NCBI GenBank assembly: GCA_964494805.1
Contig: CAZBST010000012.1
Span: 13,213 to 77,212, forward strand
DNA length: 64,000 bases
Reading direction: 5' to 3'
Origin: CAIYOL01 sp964494805
GTDB taxonomy: Bacteria > Planctomycetota > Phycisphaerae > Sedimentisphaerales > Anaerobacaceae
Shown: positions 8,961-17,602 of the stretch, piece after piece
How the letters are laid out: each line of letters starts with the position of its first letter
Position numbering within the stretch: the stretch's first letter is position 1
The notes under the pieces: model-generated
The model's database searches: none
Seen by the model: the letters and a program-made list of their open reading frames with translations, nothing else
What the model was told of the DNA's origin: nothing
Program-made: the position numbers and the translations under genes

Positions 8961-10289
8961 ATGCCAGAGAAGGTCATAAAAGTTGAGGGGCTTTCCAAGC
9001 AGTACCGCTACGGCGTGATAGGGCACGGGACTTTATACAGGGATATAGGAAGCTGGTGGGCACGTCTTCGCGGCAAGGAAGACCCTAACTTGAAGATTAC
9101 GGAACACATTGGGCCCGGTCTGGACGGGGAGCGGTTCTGGGCGCTGCAAGATATTTCGTTCGCAGTGCAGCGGGGTGAGGTGCTCGGCATTATCGGGCGC
9201 AACGGCGCAGGTAAATCGACGCTTCTGAAGATTCTATCACGTGTTACTACTCCAACAAAAGGAGTGGTTAAGCTTAAGGGCAGGGTTGCATCATTGCTTG
9301 AAGTAGGCACCGGCTTTCATCAGGAGCTGACGGGCCGTGAAAATGTTTTCCTCAACGGTGCAATTCTTGGAATGACAAAAGCCGAGGTAGACAGTAAATT
9401 CGATGAGATAATTGATTTTTCGGGTCTTGAGAAATTTGTCGATACTCCGGTGAAACGGTATTCTTCAGGGATGTATGTTCGACTGGCTTTTGCGGTGGCG
9501 GCGCATCTGGAGCCCGAAATTTTGTTCGTTGACGAGGTGTTAGCGGTTGGGGATGTTGAGTTTCAGAAAAAATGCCTCGGGAAGATGGGTGATGTTGCAA
9601 AAAGCGGCAGAACCATATTGTTTGTGAGCCATAATATGGCGGCGATTCGCAGTCTGTGCCGACGAACGATATTACTTGAAAAAGGTAGGCTTTTAATGGA
9701 CTCGGCTACGCACGAGACGGTGGCGCATTATCTGGACCAGAACCTCGTTGAGGGGACAGTTGCATCAAGTGCCGATATAGAGGAAAGGATGGAGGGCAAA
9801 ATCAGGAGGGGTAATCCTTTTTTGCGTATGTGCGAGGTTGCGGTACGTGACAGGTCCGGTCTTCCGAGACGGTTATTTCATTCCGATGAAGATATTGTTG
9901 TGTCAATTGCGTTTGAATGTCTGCAGCCGGTTCAGAACCTGTTTATTATACTGGATATTGTCGATGAGGACGCTGTTCCTGTTCTGGAAAGCCATAATCT
10001 GGATGACCCGAGCGCCGCTCCGGTTTTTCGTCGACTTGACAGGGGAGTGTTTAAGGCCTCCTGTATCCTGCCGGCGAATACCTTCGGCGGAAAGAGATTT
10101 TTCCTGACGGTTCACCTTGTGTATCCAAAAACAGAACACATTACCGTTAATAAGATTCTGGAATTCGAGGTCACATTCAGGGGCTATAATGATGCTTTCA
10201 GCGATGTCGGAGATGCTTTTGTCAGGCCTCAGTTAAAATGGACGATGCAGCCTGTGGATAGAGGAGAGGTAAGTATTCTTAAAAAGTAA
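8961..10289 (+). CDS. wzt: ABC polysaccharide export ATPase with C-terminal chain-binding domain
   Basis: A 442-residue partner of Wzm, starting 3 nt after it. The ATPase domain (about 1-255) has Walker A GRNGAGKST (79-87), signature YSSGM (167-171) and Walker B FVDEVLAVGD (about 189-198). Residues from about 270 to 440 form a beta-rich C-terminal extension of the Wzt_C type. In O9a-like systems this domain recognises the modified non-reducing end of the chain before export. Its presence predicts a terminal cap, such as methyl groups, on this glycan, which fits the many methyltransferases downstream. The cap itself is inference. Confidence 0.93.
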   Translation: MPEKVIKVEGLSKQYRYGVIGHGTLYRDIGSWWARLRGKEDPNLKITEHIGPGLDGERFWALQDISFAVQRGEVLGIIGRNGAGKSTLLKILSRVTTPTKGVVKLKGRVASLLEVGTGFHQELTGRENVFLNGAILGMTKAEVDSKFDEIIDFSGLEKFVDTPVKRYSSGMYVRLAFAVAAHLEPEILFVDEVLAVGDVEFQKKCLGKMGDVAKSGRTILFVSHNMAAIRSLCRRTILLEKGRLLMDSATHETVAHYLDQNLVEGTVASSADIEERMEGKIRRGNPFLRMCEVAVRDRSGLPRRLFHSDEDIVVSIAFECLQPVQNLFIILDIVDEDAVPVLESHNLDDPSAAPVFRRLDRGVFKASCILPANTFGGKRFFLTVHLVYPKTEHITVNKILEFEVTFRGYNDAFSDVGDAFVRPQLKWTMQPVDRGEVSILKK

Positions 10290-10360
10290 AAATGATATTG
10301 AATCCTGGGGTGGGAGTTTTAGATTTCTCAAAATATGTTAGTTCGGGCGGAAAGTTACAA

Positions 10361-11353
10361 ATGTTAAGCGGTAAAACGATTTTGATTACAGGCGGCACAG
10401 GCTCATTCGGCCAGGCATTTGCGAAGAAGACACTTACCGAGTACAAGCCTCGCAAAGTCATTATATATTCGCGAGACGAATATAAGCAATATATGATGCG
10501 CAAGAAGTTTGCCGAACATGAAGGACAGTTGAGGTTTTTTCTCGGTGATATAAGAGACAAAGGGCGGCTTTGTCGAGCATTTGAAGGGGTGGATTATGTT
10601 GTTCATGCCGCGGCTTTGAAGCAGGTACCAGCTTTAGAATATAATCCGACCGAAGCGGTCAATACCAATGTGATGGGGGCGGACAATATAGTTGATGCTG
10701 CTATAGATACAGACGTGAAAAAAGTTGTGGCCATTTCTACAGACAAAGCGGTGAATCCCATAAATCTATATGGTGCAACAAAATTAGTTGCTGAGAAGAT
10801 ATTTATCGCAGCCAATGCTTATGGCGGAGGCAGAGTCAAATTCTCGGCAGTCAGGTACGGCAATGTTGTGGGTTCACGGGGAAGCGTTATTCCATTTTTT
10901 ATGGGTCTGAAAAGCAGAGGCATCAAAGAGTTTCCTATCACGGACGAAAGAATGACGCGTTTCTGGATAACACTGGAGCAGGGTGTTGCTCTAGTCATAA
11001 AGGCGCTCGAAGAAGCAGAGGGGGGAGAGATATTTGTGCCGAAGATTCGCTCTACGCGGATTGTGGATTTGGCGAAAGTGATTGAGCCGAACTGCACATT
11101 CAAATTTACGGGAATAAGAGCTGGCGAAAAGCTCCATGAGAGTTTGATTTCGTATGATGAGGCACGTTACGTTAAGGAATTTGACAGAATATATGTGATT
11201 TTACCTCAAGCTTTTGAGACGACCAGGGCCCTGCCAAAATATGGGCATTATCCTTCGGTTCCGGAAGGATTCGTACTTCGCAGCAACCAGGATGATATAT
11301 TGTTAAGTCAGGACGAGCTTGAAGAGATGCTGAAGGAAGTGGAGATTGAGTAG
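10361..11353 (+). CDS. pseB: UDP-N-acetylglucosamine 4,6-dehydratase (inverting)
   Basis: First enzyme of pseudaminic-acid synthesis: UDP-GlcNAc to UDP-2-acetamido-2,6-dideoxy-L-arabino-4-hexulose. It shows GGTGSFG (11-17) for NADP and the short-dehydratase catalytic set STDKAVNP (126-133) with Y137-x3-K141 (YGATK), plus GNVVGSRGS and the PITDERMTRFW stretch of FlaA1/PseB. From the ATG at 10361 the protein has 330 residues, the normal length. The frame extends to an ATG at 10292, three bases after wzt, which would add 23 residues with no family counterpart. Stop overlaps pseC by 8 bp. Confidence 0.93.
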   Translation: MLSGKTILITGGTGSFGQAFAKKTLTEYKPRKVIIYSRDEYKQYMMRKKFAEHEGQLRFFLGDIRDKGRLCRAFEGVDYVVHAAALKQVPALEYNPTEAVNTNVMGADNIVDAAIDTDVKKVVAISTDKAVNPINLYGATKLVAEKIFIAANAYGGGRVKFSAVRYGNVVGSRGSVIPFFMGLKSRGIKEFPITDERMTRFWITLEQGVALVIKALEEAEGGEIFVPKIRSTRIVDLAKVIEPNCTFKFTGIRAGEKLHESLISYDEARYVKEFDRIYVILPQAFETTRALPKYGHYPSVPEGFVLRSNQDDILLSQDELEEMLKEVEIE

Positions 11354-12476
11354 AGTTATACCTTATGGCCACCAGTGCATTGAAGAAGATGATATACAAG
11401 CGGTGGCTGAAGTTTTAAAGTCTGACTGGATTACAACGGGACCGGCGGTAGGAGCTTTCGAAAAAAGTGTAGCTGAGTTTGTCGGCGCTGAATATGGGGT
11501 GGCTGTTTCAAGTGGAACCGCGGCTTTACACACCGCTATGTATGCAATAGGGCTTGAGCAAGGTGATGAAGTTATTGTGCCAGCAATGACGTTTGCCGCC
11601 ACGGCCAATGCGGTTGTGTTTCAGGGCGCTACGCCGGTATTTTGCGATGTTGACCCCGATACATTGCTTGTTGAGCCGAAGCTGGTTGAATCAAAAATTA
11701 CCTCAAGGACCAAGGCAATAGCTGCCGTTGATTATGCCGGTCAGCCATGCGATTATGATGCACTTCGCACAATTGCCGATGGAAACAAGCTGGTTCTTAT
11801 TGCTGATGCGTGTCATTCCTTAGGCGCTGTATACAGGGGGCGGAAAGTCGGGACATTAGCTGACCTTACTGTTTTTAGTTTTCATCCAGTAAAACATATT
11901 ACGACAGGCGAGGGCGGAATGGTAGTGACAAATAAACCGCAGTATCACCAGAGGATGATTATGTTCCGCAACCACGGTATTACCACAGACCATCGGCAGC
12001 GCAGCGAGAAAGGTTCCTGGTTTTATGAGATGGTGGATTTGGGCTATAACTACAGGATTACAGACTTCCAGTGTGCGCTAGGGACGAGCCAATTGAAGAA
12101 ACTGCCCGGCTGGATAAAACGGCGTCAGGAAATCGCTTCAAGATATGACAATGCTTTCGAGAGTCTGGGTCTAATTGAGCCATTGGCTGTGACTTCGGAT
12201 GTGTCGCACGTTTATCATTTGTATGTAGTGAAGCTGCGTGATGTAGAGCGGGACAAGGTTTTCAGTTCCTTAAGAGCAGCAGGTATAGGCGTAAATGTTC
12301 ATTATATCCCCGTGCATCTACATCCATTTTATCGCGAGCGGTTTGGCACGCGGAAAGGAATGTGTCCTGCTGCGGAGGCCGTATACAGGCAAATCATTTC
12401 GCTGCCTATGTTTCCGGCATTAACCGATGAAGATGTAGATACGGTTATATCATCTGTAAAAAAAGCCATATCGTAA
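11346..12476 (+). CDS. pseC: UDP-4-amino-4,6-dideoxy-N-acetyl-L-altrosamine transaminase
   Basis: PLP-dependent DegT/DnrJ/EryC1-family aminotransferase of 376 residues, the second step of the pseudaminic pathway. Visible features are VSSGTAALHTAMYAIG (cofactor phosphate binding), DACHSLGA and the Schiff-base lysine in SFHPVKHITTGEGG (K183), followed by YNYRITDFQCALG. The start is a TTG overlapping the pseB stop by 8 bp, behind a GGAAGTGGAG region. Adjacent to pseB in the standard order. Confidence 0.92.
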   Translation: MSRVIPYGHQCIEEDDIQAVAEVLKSDWITTGPAVGAFEKSVAEFVGAEYGVAVSSGTAALHTAMYAIGLEQGDEVIVPAMTFAATANAVVFQGATPVFCDVDPDTLLVEPKLVESKITSRTKAIAAVDYAGQPCDYDALRTIADGNKLVLIADACHSLGAVYRGRKVGTLADLTVFSFHPVKHITTGEGGMVVTNKPQYHQRMIMFRNHGITTDHRQRSEKGSWFYEMVDLGYNYRITDFQCALGTSQLKKLPGWIKRRQEIASRYDNAFESLGLIEPLAVTSDVSHVYHLYVVKLRDVERDKVFSSLRAAGIGVNVHYIPVHLHPFYRERFGTRKGMCPAAEAVYRQIISLPMFPALTDEDVDTVISSVKKAIS

Positions 12477-12486
12477 TATAGGGGGT

Positions 12487-13425
12487 ATGAAGGACATAGA
12501 TAGGTTCGACAGGCTCACTATAAATTGGAAAGGTGAGAGGGTTTCTATATTTGTGCTGGGCACTGCCCAGTTGGGTATGGATTACGGTATTGCCAATGTT
12601 TGTGGACAGCCGAACGAAAATTTGGCTTTTGAGATTGTCAAGACAGCATTGGGGTATGGTGTTAACTGTTTTGATACTGCTGCAGCATACGGGAACAGTG
12701 AAGTTGTTTTGGGGAGAGCATTAAGAGATTGCGAGGCTGATCCGGATATAAAAATTGTATCCAAGCTTTCACCTGATTTACAGCCGAGGGACAGCAAAGC
12801 TATCAAACAATCAATTGAAACTTCGTGTCAAAATCTCGGCGTAGAGCAGTTATGGTGTTTGATGCTGCATAGGGGTGACTGGTTTGATGTCTGGGATGAA
12901 GGATTGGGCCGGGTCCTAAGCGATGTCGTGAGAAGTGGGATTGTCAGGTATCTTGGGGTTTCAACTTATTGGCCTGATGAAGCCCGCGGGGCCTTGGAAA
13001 ATCCACAGATACAGATTATTCAGGTACCCTGTAATGCGTGGGACCAGAGAATGAAGAGGGCCAGTATCTTTGAGCTTGCCAAAAGCTTAAACAAACTTTG
13101 TTTTGTCCGTAGCATTTATCTGCAGGGATTACTCATAATGTCAGTGGAGGAGGTGAGGAAGAAATTTTCAAAGGCGACAGGAGTTTCGCAACGATGGCAT
13201 GAACTTGCTGAGAGTTATAATTTGAAGCCGATAGAATTTGCAATCGGATTTGCAAAATCGCTGCAGCAACCTCTGGTAATAGGTGTAGATAATAGTGCCC
13301 AGATGATTGAAAACTTCTCGTTGCTCGGGAGTGTTAAGCTGCCCAAAAAGATAATTGAGGATGTGCGGTTGCAGGTAGACGACGAAGATATCATTATTCC
13401 GACGCGGTGGAATGTTAAAAGGTGA
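12487..13425 (+). CDS. Aldo/keto reductase in nonulosonate cluster
   Basis: A 312-residue (beta/alpha)8 oxidoreductase. It has LGTAQLGMDYG near the N-terminus, the AKR catalytic Asp and Tyr in CFDTAAAYGNSE, a lysine in IVSKLSP, and a histidine in LMLHRG. The C-terminal AIGFAKSLQQPLVIGVDN matches the NADPH-binding end of the family. It lies between pseC and an SDR inside the pseudaminic pathway, where the minimal route needs no such enzyme, so it may alter the nonulosonate or a precursor. The actual substrate is unknown. Confidence 0.82.
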   Translation: MKDIDRFDRLTINWKGERVSIFVLGTAQLGMDYGIANVCGQPNENLAFEIVKTALGYGVNCFDTAAAYGNSEVVLGRALRDCEADPDIKIVSKLSPDLQPRDSKAIKQSIETSCQNLGVEQLWCLMLHRGDWFDVWDEGLGRVLSDVVRSGIVRYLGVSTYWPDEARGALENPQIQIIQVPCNAWDQRMKRASIFELAKSLNKLCFVRSIYLQGLLIMSVEEVRKKFSKATGVSQRWHELAESYNLKPIEFAIGFAKSLQQPLVIGVDNSAQMIENFSLLGSVKLPKKIIEDVRLQVDDEDIIIPTRWNVKR

Positions 13426-14218
13426 ATTCGTGAAGCAGGAAGGTTTATTTAGTCTGCGTGGAAAAGTGGCGGTCGTAACGGGCGGATACGGCCATCTGGG
13501 AAAAGGTTTTTGCAAGGGACTGTCAGATGCAGGGGCGAGTGTGGTTGTCGCCGGACCCCACCACAATAAGTTTAAGGATGCGTTCGAGAGAGAGAATAAC
13601 CCGAAGATTATATTTGAGCAAATGGATGTTGCTTTTGAAGGGTCCATTAAGGCGGCATTTGAGAAAATTTACAAAAAAACAGGACGTATAGATGTTTTGG
13701 TAAACAACGCGTTTTATTCGAAAGGTTCAGGCGACCCTGCGGAAATGAGTTCATCGGATTTCGAATGCGGAATTGACGGGACGTTAAACAGCGTCTTTCG
13801 ATGTATAAAATTAGTTGTTCCTTATATGAAACGGATGAAAAAGGGCAGCATAATAAATATCTCATCAATGTATGGCGTTGTTTCGCCGGATTTTAAAATC
13901 TACGAGGGGCATAAGGAGTATTTTAGTCAGCCGAACTATGATGCAGCGAAGGCCGGTGTTATTCAGTTGACGCGATATTACGCCGTGTATTTGGCCGGTT
14001 ACGGCATCAGGGTTAATTGCATTTCCCCCGGTTCGTTTCCCAAACCTGAGGTTATGGAGCAAAAGGAATTTGCGCAACGACTCTTAGCCAAGGTACCTAT
14101 GGGTCGATTAGGTAGGCCGGAGGATTTGGAAGGAGCGGCAGTGTTTCTTGCCTCGGACGCTTCATCATATATGACAGGTCAAAATATCATTATAGACGGT
14201 GGATGGACAGCTTGGTAA
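13412..14218 (+). CDS. Short-chain dehydrogenase/reductase, PtmA-like
   Basis: A 268-residue classical SDR: TGGYGHLGKG (about 24-33) for the dinucleotide, NNAF, the catalytic serine in INISSMYG, and the pair Y-x3-K in YDAAKAG. The C-terminal stretch GQNIIIDGGWTAW is typical of the FabG superfamily. It overlaps the AKR by 14 bp and the following cytidylyltransferase by 16 bp, pointing to coupled translation. SDRs in this position resemble the flagellin-modification protein PtmA of Campylobacter. The reaction cannot be assigned from sequence alone. Confidence 0.83.
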   Translation: MLKGEFVKQEGLFSLRGKVAVVTGGYGHLGKGFCKGLSDAGASVVVAGPHHNKFKDAFERENNPKIIFEQMDVAFEGSIKAAFEKIYKKTGRIDVLVNNAFYSKGSGDPAEMSSSDFECGIDGTLNSVFRCIKLVVPYMKRMKKGSIINISSMYGVVSPDFKIYEGHKEYFSQPNYDAAKAGVIQLTRYYAVYLAGYGIRVNCISPGSFPKPEVMEQKEFAQRLLAKVPMGRLGRPEDLEGAAVFLASDASSYMTGQNIIIDGGWTAW

Positions 14219-15060
14219 AGCAGAACAGGACAAAAAAGGTTGGTGCTGTTATTCAGGCCCGGGTATCATCATCGAGGTTGCCTGGCAAGGTTTTGCTTGC
14301 GCTGCCGTGCGGCAGCGGGGTTTCGGTGTGTGAACATATTATTAGAAGACTGAAGAAGGTAAAAAGCGTTGATGCGATTATCGTTGCGACAACTTCCAAT
14401 CCGAGTGATGACAAAGTTGTAGATGTAGCCAGTTCTGAGGGGGTAGAACATTACCGTGGGGCAGAGGAAGACGTTTTAGCTCGCTTTTTTGATGCTGTGA
14501 AAAAATATCAACTTGATGAGATTGTAAGGGTGACAGGTGACAATCCTTGTATAGATTATGCACTGGTTGAACAGGTGGTTCAGGCGCATTTGCAGGAGGA
14601 CAACGATTATACGGTTACCCGGCAGTATCCCACTGGAATCAATGTAGAGGTATTGTCATCCAGAGCGTTGAGGGTCGTTTATGAGAATGCAAAGCAGCCG
14701 GAAGAGCGAGAGCATCTGACATTATATATAGAAACGCATCCAGAGGCATTTAAGGTTTCTGAAAAGAAAGCACCAAACAATTACAAGCGCCCTGATATAC
14801 GAGTAACATTGGACACAGAAGAAGATTACGCTTTGCTGAATTGTATATTCGAGTTTCTGTATGAGAAAGACAACTATTTTGGAATTGACGAGCTTGTTTC
14901 GCTTTATCAACAGAAGCCATGGTTAGCCATTATTAATAATAAGGTGGGGCAGAAAAAGGTATTCAAGACACTCGAAGATGAGCTCGCAGAAGCTGTTCGT
15001 TTGCTGGATTTGCAGGACCTTAAGAGAGCAAAAAAGTTTTTGACAAGTTATCTGGGATGA
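14203..15060 (+). CDS. SpsF-like acylneuraminate (nonulosonate) cytidylyltransferase
   Basis: A 285-residue nucleotidyltransferase. The N-terminal signature is VIQARVSSSRLPGKVL, followed by the metal- and nucleotide-site stretch RVTGDNPCID and TGINVEV, as in the SpsF family of CTP-dependent enzymes. Set between pseC and pseG, it most likely makes CMP-pseudaminic acid (the PseF role). It could also be the older spore-coat SpsF type with a related nonulosonate. Last residues overlap pseG by 4 bp (ATGA). Confidence 0.85.
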   Translation: MDSLVKQNRTKKVGAVIQARVSSSRLPGKVLLALPCGSGVSVCEHIIRRLKKVKSVDAIIVATTSNPSDDKVVDVASSEGVEHYRGAEEDVLARFFDAVKKYQLDEIVRVTGDNPCIDYALVEQVVQAHLQEDNDYTVTRQYPTGINVEVLSSRALRVVYENAKQPEEREHLTLYIETHPEAFKVSEKKAPNNYKRPDIRVTLDTEEDYALLNCIFEFLYEKDNYFGIDELVSLYQQKPWLAIINNKVGQKKVFKTLEDELAEAVRLLDLQDLKRAKKFLTSYLG

Positions 15061-16532
15061 ATGTTTGCATACTAACCGAAGGCGGTAAAAATATAGGCTT
15101 TGGGCATATTACCAGATGCACGGCCATATACCAGGCGCTTCAGGAAAGAGCAGTTCAGCCGACGTTTATAATCAACTGTGATGAATCAGTCCGGCAGCAA
15201 TTCAAAGGCGGCGTCAGCAGCATTAGTTTCAACTGGCTGAACGATATCGAGCGGCTCTTTTTGTGCATAAGAGATGCAGATATTGTCTTTGTTGACTCAT
15301 ATCTTGCAGATTATGACTTATATGAAAAGATTTCGAGTGTCGCAAAGACAGGTGTTTACTTTGATGATGATATAAGGATTGAGTATCCAACAGGTTTTGT
15401 GGTCAATGGTGTTGTTTTTGCCGAACGGATGCCATATCCGGAAAGAAGCGATATCAGGTATCTTTTAGGCACTTGGTACACACCTCTTAAAAAAGAGTTC
15501 TGGGATGTGCCGGAAAAACCCATACGCCCTATTCTTGAAACTGCGATGATAACGTTTGGTGGGGCAGATATATGCAACCTTACTCCAAAAGTTTTGGAGT
15601 TGCTGCAGGATGCTTACCCGCGGCTGTCCAAAAAGGTAATTGTGGGAAGCGGCTTTCAGAACACAGTTGAGATAGAAAGGCTCAAAGACAAAAGGACCGA
15701 ATTGATATACTGCCCTGATGCCGCTGAAATGAAAAAAGTTATGCTCGAATCCGATATTGCGATATCCGCCGGCGGACAGACATTATATGAGCTGGCGCGA
15801 GTAGGGGTTCCCACTATTGTAGTAGCTGTTGCTGATAATCAGTCGGTCAATATTCGCGGCTGGCAGGAGGCGGGATTTGCTGAGTATGCCGGAGATGGAG
15901 CAAACGGAAAGCTGCCGGAAAAGATAAACCAGAAAATAGAACTGTTGAAAGACAACAACACGAGAGAGTGCAAAAGTAAACTCGGCAGGAAGAACATTGA
16001 CGGCGCCGGCAGCACGAGGATAGTCAAGGAGGTGCTATCTGATTTATATAAGAGGCAGCTTGTTTTAAGGAAAGCAACAGCAGCCGATGCTGAGGATTTA
16101 TTTAATTTGGCAAATGAGGACACTGTAAGGCAAAATTCATTTTCACAGGGCAAAATAAAGTGGGAAGAGCACACACGATGGTTAGATGAAAAACTTGGCA
16201 ACGGCAATTGCTTATTTTTAATTGTTGATTATTTGGGCAAGTTTGCCAGCCAGGTACGTTTTGATGTGATTCCGCTGCAAAGTGAGGCAGTGATAAATAT
16301 CAGTTTATGCAAGAGTATCCGAGGCCTGGGTTTGTCAGCCTTTATTATAAACAAGGCGATAAAAGAATTTCTGGAAGTGCGCAGTGATGTAAGACTGATT
16401 AAAGCTTATGTCAAAGATGGCAATATTGCCTCAGCAAAGACCTTTGGAAAGGCCGGTTTTGGGTTTTTAGGGAATACAATGTTTAAGGGGTGTAAGGCGG
16501 GGGTTTATGGAAGAGGTGTTGGTAATGGGTGA
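15057..16532 (+). CDS. pseG: PseG hydrolase fused to GNAT N-acetyltransferase (PseG-PseH-like)
   Basis: A 491-residue two-domain protein. Residues 1 to about 330 are a PseG-type UDP-sugar hydrolase with the catalytic His in GFGHITRC (H17), a DSYLADY segment and the C-terminal nucleotide site AISAGGQTLYELA. This part removes UDP from UDP-2,4-diacetamido-trideoxy-altrose. Residues about 333-485 form a GNAT domain starting LVLRKATAADAEDLF, with the acetyl-CoA loop SIRGLGLSAF and YVKDGNIASAKTFGKAGF. That domain is likely the N4-acetyltransferase (PseH role) missing as a separate gene. So one polypeptide would carry two consecutive steps. Confidence 0.9.
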   Translation: MNVCILTEGGKNIGFGHITRCTAIYQALQERAVQPTFIINCDESVRQQFKGGVSSISFNWLNDIERLFLCIRDADIVFVDSYLADYDLYEKISSVAKTGVYFDDDIRIEYPTGFVVNGVVFAERMPYPERSDIRYLLGTWYTPLKKEFWDVPEKPIRPILETAMITFGGADICNLTPKVLELLQDAYPRLSKKVIVGSGFQNTVEIERLKDKRTELIYCPDAAEMKKVMLESDIAISAGGQTLYELARVGVPTIVVAVADNQSVNIRGWQEAGFAEYAGDGANGKLPEKINQKIELLKDNNTRECKSKLGRKNIDGAGSTRIVKEVLSDLYKRQLVLRKATAADAEDLFNLANEDTVRQNSFSQGKIKWEEHTRWLDEKLGNGNCLFLIVDYLGKFASQVRFDVIPLQSEAVINISLCKSIRGLGLSAFIINKAIKEFLEVRSDVRLIKAYVKDGNIASAKTFGKAGFGFLGNTMFKGCKAGVYGRGVGNG

Positions 16533-17580
16533 CAGCGCCACTTTCAACTTGGTAGAGAGAATAAAAGATTCGGTTTTTGTAGTTGCGGAGGTCTCGGCGA
16601 ATCACGACCGACAGTTTGACTTGGCAGTGAAGTTGATAGAGACGGCTAAAGAATGCGGTGCTGATGCGATAAAGTTCCAGGCTTACACACCAGACACTTT
16701 GACTATAAACGTCGACAATAAGTATTTTCAAATCAAGCATCCCCAGTGGGGCGGCCAAAGCTTGTACGAATTTTACCAAAAAGCTTTCACCCCGTGGGAG
16801 TGGTTTAAGCAGTTAAAAAAAACCGCTGATGATATCGGGATAACCTTTCTTTGCACAGCGTTTGACAAGACCAGTGTCGACCTGCTTGAGGAGCTGGATA
16901 TTTGCGCTCATAAGATATCGTCGTTTGAACTGGTGGATTTGGCTTTGATAGGGTATGTCGCGAGGACGAAAAAGCCGTTGGTACTTTCGACGGGCATGGC
17001 TGAAATCGCTGAAATTCGTGAAGCAGTTGATACCGCCAGAGAAGCCGGGGCAAAAGAGATTGTCTTATTGAAGTGTGTATCGAGCTATCCAGCCAATCCC
17101 GAAGAGATGAATTTGAGAACAATTCCACATATGCAGGAGCTTTTCGGCTGTCCGGTTGGCATTTCCGACCACAGTTTGGGGATTGGAGCTTCTATTTGTG
17201 CAGTGGCTTTGGGCGCAAATGTTGTTGAAAAACATTTTACCTTGTCAAGAGAGATTAAAACACCCGATAGTTTCTTTTCAATAGAGCCGGAAGAATTAAA
17301 AGAGCTGGTGACAAATATAAGGATTGCAGAGAAGGCCTTAGGCAAGGTTTATTATGGACTAACTGAAGAAGAGAACAAAAGCAAGGTTTTCAGACGTTCT
17401 TTGTTTGCAGTCGAAGATATTAAAAAAGGAGAAGTTTTTTCTCAGAAAAACATAAGGTCTATCAGGCCAGCAGACGGCCTTGAACCAAAATGGCTAAGCG
17501 CAATTTTAGGTCGAAAGGCAAAAGTAAATATAAAAAGTGGAACTCCGCTGAGCTGGGGCCTGATTGAAGCTGCACAGTAA
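16507..17580 (+). CDS. pseI: Pseudaminic acid synthase
   Basis: A NeuB-family enzyme of up to 357 residues that condenses the hexose product of PseG with phosphoenolpyruvate. Visible features are VVAEVSANHD, GADAIKFQAYTPDT, HKISSFELVD, LKCVSSYPA, GISDHSLGIG and the metal-site KHFTLSR. A C-terminal antifreeze-like SAF domain (about 295-355) begins RRSLFAVEDIKKGE. The ATG at 16525 follows GAGG with 8 nt spacing and would shorten the overlap with pseG to 8 bp, so it may be the real start. Confidence 0.93.
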   Translation: MEEVLVMGDSATFNLVERIKDSVFVVAEVSANHDRQFDLAVKLIETAKECGADAIKFQAYTPDTLTINVDNKYFQIKHPQWGGQSLYEFYQKAFTPWEWFKQLKKTADDIGITFLCTAFDKTSVDLLEELDICAHKISSFELVDLALIGYVARTKKPLVLSTGMAEIAEIREAVDTAREAGAKEIVLLKCVSSYPANPEEMNLRTIPHMQELFGCPVGISDHSLGIGASICAVALGANVVEKHFTLSREIKTPDSFFSIEPEELKELVTNIRIAEKALGKVYYGLTEEENKSKVFRRSLFAVEDIKKGEVFSQKNIRSIRPADGLEPKWLSAILGRKAKVNIKSGTPLSWGLIEAAQ

Positions 17581-17602
17581 GGCAGTAAAAACAAAGGCGT
17601 TT

